Source: Variovorax ginsengisoli
Lineage (GTDB): Bacteria; Pseudomonadota; Gammaproteobacteria; Burkholderiales; Burkholderiaceae_C
Reading direction: 5' to 3'
Length of the DNA: 64,000 nt
NCBI RefSeq assembly: GCF_030486595.1
Contig: NZ_JAUJZH010000027.1
Location: 1-64,000 of the forward strand
The translations under genes were made by a program, and so were the position numbers. The notes beneath the pieces were generated by a model. It was not told where the DNA came from. It was given only the letters and a program-made list of their open reading frames with translations, and made no database searches. Shown one piece after another: positions 1 through 8,301 of this stretch. Position 1 is the stretch's first letter. Each line of letters opens with the position of its first letter.

Positions 1-72
1 AACAAAGACCCATCGTGACCGCCACTTCTACAATCTGAACGCGCAACTCAACACGCATGACGACCGGTCACG

Positions 73-338
73 ATGCCGCGGAATCGTCGGTCACGTTCGC
101 CGGAATACGCAGTCAACGCGGCCACGCTAGCAACTGACGCGTTTGGCAATGCGTTGGGCGATACCTTCGATGAACTGCGAGTCCGCAGATCATCGTGGCA
201 GTGGTGGCTGTCGTCGTCGCGTGCTACACGGCTGGCGCAGCATTTTCCTTCATCGGCCCGGCCACGGTTGGCACTACCGGAGGTGTCCTCGCGAAGTTGA
301 GAATTCTGTCAAAAACCAATACTTTTGTTGCCAAATGA
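73..338 (+). pseudogene. degraded coding fragment, possibly a polymorphic-toxin or adhesin tail
   Basis: Two short stretches in different frames look protein-like. One, near 100-170, reads NAATLATDAFGNALGD. The other, near 189-336, reads as a hydrophobic Ala/Val/Gly-rich segment (IIVAVVAVVVACYTAG) ending at a stop at 336-338. Neither has a convincing start, and they are out of frame with each other. This suggests a broken gene whose beginning lies upstream of the window. The composition recalls Rhs or haemagglutinin-type proteins, but this is only an impression. Confidence 0.25.
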
Positions 339-771
339 TGCAGTGACCTGTACTATTTCCCGGGGGCGAGCAGCGGCCCGGAGCGTTCGTGCAATACGAA
401 TACAAAACAAAGAATCGAGGAGAGTCTTATGTGCTTGGACTTCCGTCTGCCGTCATCATCCTATCGCCGGCTTGTCGGACGTGAAGGAAGAGGCAACAAG
501 TTTGCCGGCAGTCATCCTGCTAGTGCACATCCCCAACTACCGCCCGGGCAATGGGCTGGACCTTGATTGCTCACACTGCGACGCCGCTTTTCAATGACAT
601 GAATATTGGCGGCGTCGATCCATTGCTCTCATGGACCCCGGAGACGCTGCGTGTTTAGCCGCGTGAAGTCAAAACAACGCGTTAAAGACGAGCAACTTCC
701 GCAGTTTCGAATCACAACTCAGAGCGACCGCGCGGCGCTAACTAACTAACTATGAGAGGGTCCCGGAGGGT
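339..771. other. non-coding stretch upstream of the lipoprotein gene
   Basis: No open frame here has a plausible start, codon use or recognisable motif. The last 40 bases lead into the lipoprotein start at 772, with GGGTCCCGGAGGGT providing a GGAGG-like ribosome binding site at 763-767. It may hold that gene's promoter, but no clear -35/-10 pair was identified. Confidence 0.4.
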
Positions 772-915
772 ATGAAGAACTCGATCTTGAGGCGAGCGTC
801 GCTGCTCGCGGGCGTTCTTGCGTCCTTGTTGGCGGCGTGCGGAGGAGGAGGAGGAGGAAGCGGCGGTGCATTCAATCCTGTCGGCTCAGCTGGAACGGCA
901 AGCGGAACATCACAG

Positions 916-923
916 TCCGTCGC
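916..923 (+). repeat. 8-bp target site duplication, left copy (IS256-family element)
   Basis: TCCGTCGC directly precedes the left inverted repeat of the IS. The same 8 bases follow the right inverted repeat at 2385-2392. IS256-family elements usually generate 8- or 9-bp duplications. Confidence 0.9.
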
Positions 924-952
924 GAGCCTGTCCGGAATTTTGTGTGTGAGGC
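924..952 (+). repeat. left terminal inverted repeat of IS256-family element
   Basis: This 29-bp end matches the reverse complement of 2356-2384 without gaps, with most differences in the outermost five bases and around position 12-17. The last twelve bases (TGTGTGTGAGGC) are identical in both ends. Confidence 0.88.
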
Positions 953-976
953 ATAGCATGTCAAAGAGGAGCATGT

Positions 977-2257
977 ATGCCAAGCAGGAAGACGACGAAG
1001 GCGGCGGCCGCCGCCGCGGCGGCGCTGCCGTCGATTCCCAAAGAACTGATTGACCAGTTCGTGAAGGGGCCCATGAGCGCCGAGGCAGTCCAGGCTGCCT
1101 CGATGGCGTTCAAGAAGGCGCTGATCGAGCGTGCCCTGGGCGCGGAGCTGTCGCATCACCTGGGCTACCCGCCAGGTGCAGCGAAGGCCGAAGACGCCAG
1201 CAACCACCGCAACGGCGCCAGCGGCAAGACCGTGCTGACCGAGGATGGTCCGCTGCGCATCGAGGTGCCACGCGACCGGGAGGGTTCGTTCGAGCCGGTC
1301 CTGATCCCAAAGCACGAGCGGCGCTTCACCGGCTTCGACGACAAGATCGTGGCCATGTACGCCCGGGGCATGACGGTGCGCGAGATCCAGGGTTTCCTCG
1401 CCGAGCAATACGGCACCGAGGTCAGCCCCGAGTTCATCAGCTCGGTCACCGACGCCGTGATGGCCGAGGTCGGCGCCTGGCAGTCGCGCCCGCTCGAGCC
1501 GATGTACCCGGTGATCTTCTTCGACGCGCTGCGCGTGAAGATCCGCGAAGAGGCCGTGGTGCGCAACAAGGCCATCTACCTGGCCCTGGGCGTGCTGCCC
1601 GACGGCACGCGCGACATCCTGGGTCTGTGGATCGAGAACACCGAGGGTGCCAAGTTCTGGATGAAGGTCTTCAACGACCTGAAGACGCGCGGCGTGGGTG
1701 ACATCCTGATTGCCGTCACCGACGGCCTCAAGGGCATCGGGGAGGCGCTCGGCGCAGTGTTCCCTGCCACCACGCTGCAGACGTGCATCGTGCACTTGAT
1801 CCGCAACAGCCTGGACTATGCGAGCTGGAAGGACCGCAAGCTGCTCGCCGCAGCACTTCGCCCGGTGTACACGGCGCCCAGCGCCGAGGCCGCCCAAGAG
1901 GCGCTGGACGCGTTCGAGCGCAGCCCTTGGGGGCAGAAGTTCCCCACCGTCACGGCGGCGTGGCGCCGTGCCTGGGACCGAGTCATTCCGTTCTTCGCCT
2001 TCCCGCCGGCCGTGCGTCGCGTGGTCTACACGACCAATGCCATCGAGAGCGTGCACAGCCGGCTGCGCAAGATCATCAAGACCCGAGGCCACTTCCCGGG
2101 CGACGACGCCGCCACCAAGCTCATCTGGCTGGCGCTGCGCAACATCACAGCCGATTGGGGCCGCGCGGCAAAGGAATGGCGAGACGCCATGAACCAGTTC
2201 GCGATACTCTACGAAGAGCGATTCACGCAGCCCCTGCACGGTGGCACAAGATCATGA
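977..2257 (+). CDS. IS256-family (mutator-type) DDE transposase
   Basis: This 426-residue protein has the usual length for the family. The DDE acidic residues are visible: D183 in VIFFDALRVKI, D249 in AVTDGLKGI and E357 in TTNAIESVHSRLRK. The family's CIVHLIRNS segment lies near residue 270. The N-terminus is Ala-rich (MPSRKTTKAA). The gene lies wholly inside the 924-2384 element, 25 bases from the left inverted repeat. It catalyses excision and insertion of the element, generating 8-bp duplications. No frameshift or missing catalytic residue is seen, so it is probably active. Confidence 0.95.
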   Translation: MPSRKTTKAAAAAAAALPSIPKELIDQFVKGPMSAEAVQAASMAFKKALIERALGAELSHHLGYPPGAAKAEDASNHRNGASGKTVLTEDGPLRIEVPRDREGSFEPVLIPKHERRFTGFDDKIVAMYARGMTVREIQGFLAEQYGTEVSPEFISSVTDAVMAEVGAWQSRPLEPMYPVIFFDALRVKIREEAVVRNKAIYLALGVLPDGTRDILGLWIENTEGAKFWMKVFNDLKTRGVGDILIAVTDGLKGIGEALGAVFPATTLQTCIVHLIRNSLDYASWKDRKLLAAALRPVYTAPSAEAAQEALDAFERSPWGQKFPTVTAAWRRAWDRVIPFFAFPPAVRRVVYTTNAIESVHSRLRKIIKTRGHFPGDDAATKLIWLALRNITADWGRAAKEWRDAMNQFAILYEERFTQPLHGGTRS

Positions 2258-2355
2258 GGTCGAGCATGAGTACATCGCTCAACCGGGGCGCCTCCGGCGG
2301 CCTGGCAGGGGCCTTGAAGAGAGAGAAAAAACTAGTCAAACCGAATCAACCAACC

Positions 2356-2384
2356 GCCTCACACACAGAAATTCGGACACCCCC
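2356..2384 (-). repeat. right terminal inverted repeat of IS256-family element
   Basis: Reverse complement of the left end at 924-952, with GCCTCACACACA innermost and GGACACCCCC outermost. It abuts the right copy of the 8-bp duplication. Confidence 0.88.
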
Positions 2385-2392
2385 TCCGTCGC
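2385..2392 (+). repeat. 8-bp target site duplication, right copy (IS256-family element)
   Basis: TCCGTCGC, identical to 916-923. The lipoprotein reading frame resumes here as VANPQSATSPQ. Confidence 0.9.
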
Positions 2393-3903
2393 AAATCCGC
2401 AGTCAGCGACCAGTCCTCAGACTGGAGTCAATCCGGCTTCGACCGGTGAGGTGCCAACCAACGAGACCCCGCAACCCTCGGTACTCGATAGCGCTTTTTC
2501 TACGGTCAACCTCAGGATCACCAAAGCCTACCCAGCCAAGATTGAGCAAACCTTCTACGAAGGCGAACGCCAGCTTCAATATTCACCCAGTTCGTTCAGC
2601 CCCTGGCTCGACTTTGAAGGTGATATGTCTCTGATCATTGGTCCCCCGTCGATACCCAAGCTGTACCTGGCTCTTGAAGACCCCGCAGGCAGGCTCTTCA
2701 GAAATGAAGTGGTCGAGGCGCTCTGGGGAGGGTCCACCATGCCGCCGCGTGGAACCATGACCAGCAACCTGAAGAAAAACGCCACGCTGATAGAGCCTCC
2801 AACGGGAAGATACACAGGAGAAATCCTTCTCTACGCGTGCATGGACGCGCGCTGCAGCGTCCGGTTCGAGAACGCGCCGATCAAGGTGCCCTACGACGTC
2901 ATCGTCAAGCCGAATACAAGATTCGTCGAGACAGGGACGTCGCAGATCGCCGTGTCCATTCCATTTTCGAGAGCGTCGTCGCAGTTTTCAGTTCAGGTCA
3001 TCATTCGTGGTGATTCGGTTGCGTGGCCGCCGGATCCCCTGAAGTATGAACTGACCGATCCACGGGTCTTGCCCGATGCGAAAGCCGTGATGGGGCCAGT
3101 ACCCAACAACAATCTCGGTGTCGGACAGTTGGACGTCACCGTCCCCGGGATGACCCCTGGTGGCACCTACAAGCTGGCCTACCAAATCGGTGGGCGGATC
3201 ATGACGATCAACTTGGCGGTGGTAGCGAATCCCGCCGAAGCTTACGCTTTCGAGCCCACGAGCATGATTGTCGAGGCGCCCGCCAATCCTGGCGCTGCGG
3301 GTGCCTCCTACTCGGAGGTCAAGCGGTTGAAGGTGTCCTATGGTGAGGGCACGATGACCTACGCGGGTGTCGACTTCCTGGACGCGAACGGTACGCCCAC
3401 CGCGCCTCCGATCAACTTCAGGCCTTCGGGCGCGCAGAGCACCTTCAATGTGAGCGCGGGCAGTTCGGGAGCCATCCTTGGGTCAGAGCTCCCTTTCTCG
3501 GTCCTAGCCTGCAACTTTCCGACTGTAGGGGCAGGGGCGGTCTGCATTCCCTTCGGCACCTACCCGGTGCGAATGCGCTTCAACCATGCGGTGAACGGTG
3601 TCGTGAAAGAGGTGTACTACCCCATCACGCTGATCGTCAGGCCGTGGTCCGCTTGAGGTGTTGGGCGAGGTCATGGCCAGCGAGAACTCGGGCGCGGGCG
3701 GCGGGCGTGGGCGCGGCGGAGCCATTGAATGACCTGCCGGATCACTGCGCGACCCAGTGGTCCATTGAAAGGACGCATTCGACGCTTGGAAGTGGCTGGG
3801 TGGACATGGCGGACGCCATGACACACAAAAGGTATCTTTGGTTGTCTACAACAAATGAAATGAGCGGACGCGTATGCGACCGCCATGAGGGGCGAGAGGG
3901 TTT

Positions 3904-5253
3904 ATGACAGATTTCCTTACTAGGCGCAGGCCGATGCTCGCAAGCCTGCTGCTGGGCATTGCCATGTCGGGATGTGGAGGAGGAGGCGGCGGCGGCGGGG
4001 GCGCTGCCCCGATCTCGATGCCGGCCTCGGGCTCGCCGACCAGCAGCGCCGGCGCCTGGCTCAGCTTCAAACCCGCCATCGTCGATCTCACGGTGTTTCC
4101 GCAGACCTCGACGCCTTTCAGCGTCGCCGCGGTGTCGAGCCGATCCATTGCTCAGACCGTCAACATCGCCATCATCGATACCAAGGGCGTTATCACGCCG
4201 AACGTGAAAATCAGCGGCGGCGGGCTGCAGTACGTGGCATCGATGAGTACGAACCCCGACCTCGTGCCGGGCAGCTACAGCGGGAGCTTCGAGGTTCGCG
4301 TCTGCTACGACGCCAATCCGCTGGTCTGCACGCAGCCCGTGGAGGGCTCGCCTTGGCAGCTGCCCTACAAGATTCGCGTGCTCGATCCCGCGGAGTTCAG
4401 CTACGCGAGCTGGGAGGAGGTGCCGATCACGCCCAGCTTCCGTGACAAGCTCTTCACTTCCTCCATGGCGCTGAGCGTGTACGACGGCAAGCCGCTCTTG
4501 GTCCTTGCCAACGGCACCACGGGCGTGATGGAAACCTACATCTCCCCCGACTTTGGCACCAAATGGAGCCTGCAGGCCATCCCTGGCCCAACGCCCTTGA
4601 CCAGCAGATTCGCACTGTCGAGTGACGGTGCTGCGGTGTACCTGAGCGGTGGTTCCTACCCGTACCGGAACCACGTCTGGAAGTTCGACGGCGTCGCCTG
4701 GCAGAGGCAGACCGCCAGCGCCGAGTTTCCCGCACGCGAGCGCCACTTGATGGCCAAGGTCGGCACCACGCTCTTCATGGCGGGCGGAAGCAACGGGGGC
4801 GTCAGCCCGCTGCGCGACCTGTGGACCTCGACCGACGAGGGCATCACCTGGAGCAAGCGGACCGACAGCCTGCCGGCCGCCCTCGGCGTGGTGACGTGTG
4901 CCCTGAACTGGCGCGGCTCGCTGTTGCTGATTGGCGATGCGGTCGCGACCTCCCCGGACGGCGTGCAGTGGACCGTGCAGAGCGGATATCCGGTGAATTT
5001 CCCGAAGCGGAGCAGGTACTGCGCGGTGCTGAACGACAAGCTGATCATCGCGACCAACGGGCAGACTCTCACTGAGCTCGGGAGGCCAGTGCAGTCTATG
5101 TCGACGACCGATCTCGTGAACTGGCACCTGGAGCCGAACCGTTCCAGGATCAGCGACATCGAGGTGCCGAACATGGTCGCTGTCGATGGACGACTGCTCA
5201 TGTTCGCGGGGCAGAGCACCTCGGAGCTCACTCTCTACCGCACCGTGCGCTAA
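3904..5253 (+). CDS. poly-Gly lipoprotein with C-terminal beta-propeller-like repeats
   Basis: This 449-residue protein has a lipoprotein signal peptide with lipobox MSGC followed by nine glycines. Residues of about 45-160 form an all-beta region ending with GSYSGSFEVRVCYDANPLVCTQP...LPYKIRVLDP. The same arrangement (G-Y-x-G, two cysteines, PY-x-[IV]-x-V) occurs in the upstream lipoprotein. Residues of about 165-449 contain repeated W/D/G blades (SPDFGTKWSLQ, TSTDEGITWSKR, SPDGVQWTVQ, STTDLVNWHLE), typical of BNR/kelch-like propellers. It is predicted to be an exported, lipid-anchored surface or periplasmic protein that may bind glycans or proteins. It lies 247 bp downstream of the IS-disrupted paralogue, in the same orientation. 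Confidence 0.85.
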   Translation: MTDFLTRRRPMLASLLLGIAMSGCGGGGGGGGGAAPISMPASGSPTSSAGAWLSFKPAIVDLTVFPQTSTPFSVAAVSSRSIAQTVNIAIIDTKGVITPNVKISGGGLQYVASMSTNPDLVPGSYSGSFEVRVCYDANPLVCTQPVEGSPWQLPYKIRVLDPAEFSYASWEEVPITPSFRDKLFTSSMALSVYDGKPLLVLANGTTGVMETYISPDFGTKWSLQAIPGPTPLTSRFALSSDGAAVYLSGGSYPYRNHVWKFDGVAWQRQTASAEFPARERHLMAKVGTTLFMAGGSNGGVSPLRDLWTSTDEGITWSKRTDSLPAALGVVTCALNWRGSLLLIGDAVATSPDGVQWTVQSGYPVNFPKRSRYCAVLNDKLIIATNGQTLTELGRPVQSMSTTDLVNWHLEPNRSRISDIEVPNMVAVDGRLLMFAGQSTSELTLYRTVR

Positions 5254-5573
5254 GCCGCGGCCTGTAAGACGCGAGGTTTCCCGAAGGACAGCCGATAGCG
5301 TGTTGAGGTAGGAGTTCGCCGATGGCAGCGGGCCCGCCTCACGTTCCGTTTGGGTTTGGTCTTGGAGCTTGGCGACGCGAACGATCTTCTCGAACGGTCA
5401 GGCGATGCGAACTTGGAATGGTCGATGAACACGGCCGCCCACCGCTTCGGCTACCAGCCCCTCGATGGGCAGTACCTGGCAAGTCCCGGCACCTATGCGG
5501 TACCCTCTCGCCCATGTGGAGACGGCGCAACTCGGCCGACGACATGTCATGCGTACCGAGGAGAACGCGAGCG
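5254..5573 (+). other. intergenic region, no gene recognised
   Basis: About 320 bp between the lipoprotein gene and the membrane protein gene. An open frame enters the next gene from 5322, but its first 84 residues have no coding character, and the next gene's ribosome binding site lies at 5559-5564. No hairpin or repeat was recognised. Confidence 0.4.
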
Positions 5574-6212
5574 ATGGATATTTGGGCAACGGACAAGTTG
5601 GTGTTGTTTTTGGTGTTTGTCATTCCTGGCTTTCTCAGCCTGAAGACGTACGCCATGCTCGGGTTGCGTGCGCCGCGGGACTCTTCCCAGCAACTGGTCG
5701 ACGCGATCGCCTTCAGCTGCATCAACTACGCATTGTTGGCTTGGCCGATTCTCATGGTGGAATCATCAGATTGGCGCAACCAATATCCGCGTGGCTACGT
5801 TGCGTTCTATGCCGCTGTCGTCCTCGTCGCCCCGGTGCTGTGGGGCCTTGTCTGGATGTTGCTTCGGAAGACAAACCTAGCGCAGAGGTTCCTTCCCCAC
5901 CCTCTTGAGAAGCCGTGGGACTTCGTCTTCGGTCAGCGCAGGCACTACTGGATAATCGCGACGCTGCGGGACGGCAGGAAGATCGCCGGCAAGTACGCGG
6001 GGGGATCGTTCTCCTCCGCGGCGCCCGCACCCGAGCAGCTATATCTCGAGGAGGCCTGGAAGCTCAATGAGGGTGGCGGCTTCGAGCGGGCTTTGATAGA
6101 CACAGCCGGGGTGTTGATCCTAGGCCCCGATATTGCATCGATCGAGTTTTTTCATGTCCGAGAAGGAGAAGCGAATGGCGACAAACCATACACCGAAGGC
6201 CCCGGAGACTAA
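5574..6212 (+). CDS. DUF6338-like three-TM membrane protein
   Basis: The 212-residue protein has about three N-terminal membrane segments: LVLFLVFVIPGFLSL at about 8-22, a segment near 43-60, and one near 75-96. A soluble tail follows, with DGRKIAGKYAGGSFSS, PEQLYLEEAWKL and ADTAGVLI-like blocks. That pattern resembles DUF6338 proteins, whose function is not established. I chose the ATG at 5574 over the longer frame because GAGGAG at 5559-5564 is properly spaced and the first membrane segment starts just after it. Its end overlaps the next small gene by 38 bases, so they are probably co-transcribed. Confidence 0.72.
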   Translation: MDIWATDKLVLFLVFVIPGFLSLKTYAMLGLRAPRDSSQQLVDAIAFSCINYALLAWPILMVESSDWRNQYPRGYVAFYAAVVLVAPVLWGLVWMLLRKTNLAQRFLPHPLEKPWDFVFGQRRHYWIIATLRDGRKIAGKYAGGSFSSAAPAPEQLYLEEAWKLNEGGGFERALIDTAGVLILGPDIASIEFFHVREGEANGDKPYTEGPGD

Positions 6213-6324
6213 GGGCTGGCAACCTCAACCGACCCCGAAGGCCCCGGCCCCGGGTTCCGTGAATGGCGGCTATCAGCCGTCCACGAACAAGACGCCTGTT
6301 CAGCCACCGCCGAAACAGATCTAG
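6175..6324 (+). CDS. small proline-rich protein (49 aa)
   Basis: Starts with MATNHTPKAPETKGWQPQP and is dominated by Pro, Lys, Thr and Gln with no hydrophobic segment, so it is probably disordered and cytoplasmic. GAAGGAGAAG upstream gives a good ribosome binding site. It overlaps the end of the DUF6338-like gene, suggesting coupled translation and a joint role. Function unknown. Confidence 0.6.
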   Translation: MATNHTPKAPETKGWQPQPTPKAPAPGSVNGGYQPSTNKTPVQPPPKQI

Positions 6325-6613
6325 ATCAAGGGGGTCGAATCCGAGCCGCAGTGCTTGCATCTGCGGGCGTCGGCTCGCACTATCTCGCGGCAGTCGGGGT
6401 ATCGGGTCTCTCCAGCTCCTGGCGCCGTCGGCTGGGCCTGGGCCCCCCGCCGCGCGCCGAGCCGCGGCGGCCGCCTTCGGGTTGCCCATGGCCAGGACCA
6501 GGATGCCCATCAGCAAGGGCGAGAACAGCATGGCCAGCATGAACCAGGCCGAAGCCGACCCGATGCTTCACCTTGAACCACTTCCAAAGGAGTTGGAAGA
6601 ACTCGTCGCTCAA
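6321..6613 (-). pseudogene. frameshifted small membrane protein with C-terminal zinc ribbon
   Basis: Read on the minus strand, three consecutive blocks lie in three frames. The first is MSDEFFQLLWKWFKVKHRV from 6613. The second is a membrane segment, AWFMLAMLFSPLLMGILVLA. The third is a zinc ribbon, DCREIVRADARRCKHCGSD, ending at the stop at 6321-6323. Joined, these would make a single small membrane protein with the common C-x2-C...C-x2-C tail. At least two indels separate the frames. It is convergent with the proline-rich gene. Confidence 0.55.
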
Positions 6614-6745
6614 GCCGATGTCGCTGCAGTAGCTTGTTGAAGCGGCGCCTCACCTAAATTGAGGATTCCCCCGCCTCGTGCCCCAAAGCCACTAGTGCCA
6701 AGCACACTAGACTTCAGCGCTCCACAAACTCGGACATCAACAAGC

Positions 6746-7198
6746 ATGCAATCACCGATCGACACACAGGCCGTGGCAGACTTCTTGCGCCCCCCAGTTG
6801 GGCACTATCCTGGCTTGCTGATCGGGTTCTCTAGCTTCCGCACGCACGTTGAAGCGGTGGGTAACAAGAACCCTTACTTTCCTTGGAAGATCGGTGCGCT
6901 GGCGACGAATGGGCTCTCCTTCGAGATTGAGTTCTTGACGGTTCGCCTGCGGGCCATCCTCTCCATTCGGCCATCGGTCGACAACAGGGGAGTGATGACG
7001 TTCTATCGCCTTGATGAGTTCGATCTGAAGGCGGCGCAAGCAATCGAAGAACTCGACTTCGAAGCCGAGGACTTCGATACCGGAGTCAAGAAATCATCAG
7101 GCGAGACGTTGTACCTCTCGCTCGAACCGCACGCCACCATCCTGCTCGCAACGGTTCTTGCGAAGGTGCTCGGCAAGCCCTTAGTCGGGCAACCTTGA
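6746..7198 (+). CDS. conserved hypothetical protein (150 aa)
   Basis: Begins MQSPIDTQAVADFLRPPVGHY and is predicted to be a soluble mixed alpha/beta protein. Recognisable features are GLSFEIEFLTVRLRAI and a C-terminal hydrophobic helix (ATILLATVLAKVLG). A longer frame opens at 6659, but it has no better start and its first residues are low-complexity. No obvious ribosome binding site. The 3' end overlaps the integrase relic on the other strand. I do not recognise the family. Confidence 0.55.
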   Translation: MQSPIDTQAVADFLRPPVGHYPGLLIGFSSFRTHVEAVGNKNPYFPWKIGALATNGLSFEIEFLTVRLRAILSIRPSVDNRGVMTFYRLDEFDLKAAQAIEELDFEAEDFDTGVKKSSGETLYLSLEPHATILLATVLAKVLGKPLVGQP

Positions 7199-7400
7199 AC
7201 GCCTGGATCTTCCCCCCTGGCGCAGATCGTCCAGGTGGGCGAAGGCCTGCATCATCTTCCTGCGCAGCGGCAGGTAGGTCGCGAAGTTGTAGGCCGCGCT
7301 GACGTTGTCACGCTCCTGGTGGGCCAGCTGCAGTTCGATGTGCGCGTGGTCGAAGCTCTCTCGTGCAGGATCGTCGACGCGATGCCACTTAAGGCAAGGT
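7181..7400 (-). pseudogene. C-terminal remnant of a P4-type tyrosine integrase
   Basis: Minus-strand frames contain STILHE, then after a frameshift HIELQLAHQERD, SAAYNFATYLPLRRKMMQAF and HLDDLRQGG. These match the end of P4-like phage/island integrases: the region just before the active-site Tyr, with the Tyr itself in the AAYN block, and the final helix. Only the last 70 or so residues remain, and the catalytic Arg and His boxes are missing. It marks an old island boundary or a deleted prophage or genomic island. Confidence 0.75.
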
Positions 7401-7683
7401 CAATCGCGCCGACGGCACGATCTTGGCAATGTGCGAGCCCGAGGGCGCCGGTTACGGACAGACCGGTGCGCTGGACCTGCGCGCGCCGCCGCCCTTGTTC
7501 GCGCCTCCTGCTTCTGAGCAGGCAGAGTAGGGCAGCACCTCCGGCCGCAAGGCCGAGAGTGGACGAGCACCAGCAGTTCCCACTATCGACAGCCCGACTA
7601 GCACTCGCCGGACTGTCAACAGCGGCATGAGCGTGCGTACGCCACAATCAGCATCAGGTTACATAGTCATGGAGGCACTAGAG

Positions 7684-8301
7684 ATGAAGAAGGATGCGCT
7701 TTTGGCGCTGATTGCAGAGACCGGGTACAACGTGGGATATGGAGCGAAAAAGCATTTCGCGACGTACGACATCGTTGAAAAACTCCCGGGGTGGGTCGCT
7801 TTGTTCTCTGCCGCCGCTGGCATCCTTGCTTTATTCATTCCGTATATGGAGCAGAAATGGATTGCTGCATTTTTTATCGTCATCTCGATCGGAACCGCCG
7901 CCATTTTGCTTTACGACAGAGATAAAGCGAAATATGCGGATGCCGGCAGTCAATTGACGGCGAGATTCCATGAATTAAGACTGCTCTACCAAGCGGTGAA
8001 AGAGCAGCCTGACGGGGTCGACCTACCTAGCTTTGAAAAGCAGCACAAGGATATTCAAGATCAAGCTCTCCAAATACCAATATCAAAGCAGATTTTCATG
8101 AGCGATTGGTATGCGCATTACAAGTTCTTTTGGCAAGGTCAAACCAAATGGATGGATGAGCAAATTCATTTTAAATTGTTCCGCGACAAGATGCCTCTGG
8201 GAATGATCGTGGCGCTCTTTGCTGGAGTCTTGGCGCTTATTTGGCTTGCATTTTCTAGCACGCCGATTTTTGTCTCGTCGTTTTGCAAGGCGATTGCATG
8301 A
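7684..8301 (+). CDS. SLATT-domain membrane effector of a CBASS-like operon
   Basis: This 205-residue protein has two close N-terminal membrane segments (about 37-54, WVALFSAAAGILALF, and 58-77, AAFFIVISIGTAAILL). A charged helical region follows, then a third membrane segment near 180-197. The N-terminal ETGYNVGYGAKKHFATYDIVEK is characteristic of SLATT (SMODS- and SLOG-associated 2TM) effectors. SLATT proteins paired with CD-NTases are thought to perforate or depolarise the inner membrane after binding a cyclic nucleotide, causing abortive infection. I chose the ATG at 7684 because GGAGG at 7671-7675 precedes it. It overlaps the CD-NTase gene by 19 bases. Base composition is lower in GC than its neighbours, suggesting recent transfer. 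Confidence 0.82.
   Translation: MKKDALLALIAETGYNVGYGAKKHFATYDIVEKLPGWVALFSAAAGILALFIPYMEQKWIAAFFIVISIGTAAILLYDRDKAKYADAGSQLTARFHELRLLYQAVKEQPDGVDLPSFEKQHKDIQDQALQIPISKQIFMSDWYAHYKFFWQGQTKWMDEQIHFKLFRDKMPLGMIVALFAGVLALIWLAFSSTPIFVSSFCKAIA

Larger units (their letters stand above)
924..2384 (+). mobile_element. complete IS256-family insertion sequence, 1,461 bp
   Basis: The element is bounded by 29-bp imperfect inverted repeats (924-952 and 2356-2384). They share the outer core TGTCCG and the inner block TGTGTGTGAGGC. It is flanked by the 8-bp direct repeat TCCGTCGC. It carries one full-length transposase gene and sits inside a lipoprotein gene that can be restored in frame by precise excision. 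It appears recent and intact. Confidence 0.92.
772..3656 (+). pseudogene. poly-Gly lipoprotein gene split by an IS256-family element
   Basis: The gene begins with a lipoprotein signal peptide: MKNSILRR, a hydrophobic core, then the lipobox LAAC followed by six glycines. It is interrupted after base 923. Removing the IS (924-2384) and one copy of the 8-bp duplication joins SGTSQSV to ANPQSATSPQ in frame. The restored protein is about 471 residues. Its C-terminal three quarters (2393-3656) are intact and form an all-beta, Ig-like exported protein. It contains a GRYTGEILLYACMD..C segment that is also found in the next gene. The predicted location is the inner face of the outer membrane or the cell surface. 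Function unknown. The split gene is probably inactive, although the downstream part still has an open frame fused to the end of the IS. Confidence 0.85.

Noticed and set aside
844..872. GGAGGAGGAGG run as a functional simple repeat
   Set aside because: It encodes the Gly linker after the lipobox Cys; a similar run at 3976-4002 does the same. Noted only as potentially unstable.
872..2239. 455-codon minus-strand frame across the IS256-family transposase
   Set aside because: Antisense of a confirmed transposase; no ribosome binding site or domain.
3742..5127. 461-codon minus-strand frame opposite the propeller lipoprotein
   Set aside because: Antisense shadow; composition is His/Arg/Ala-rich with no fold-like pattern.
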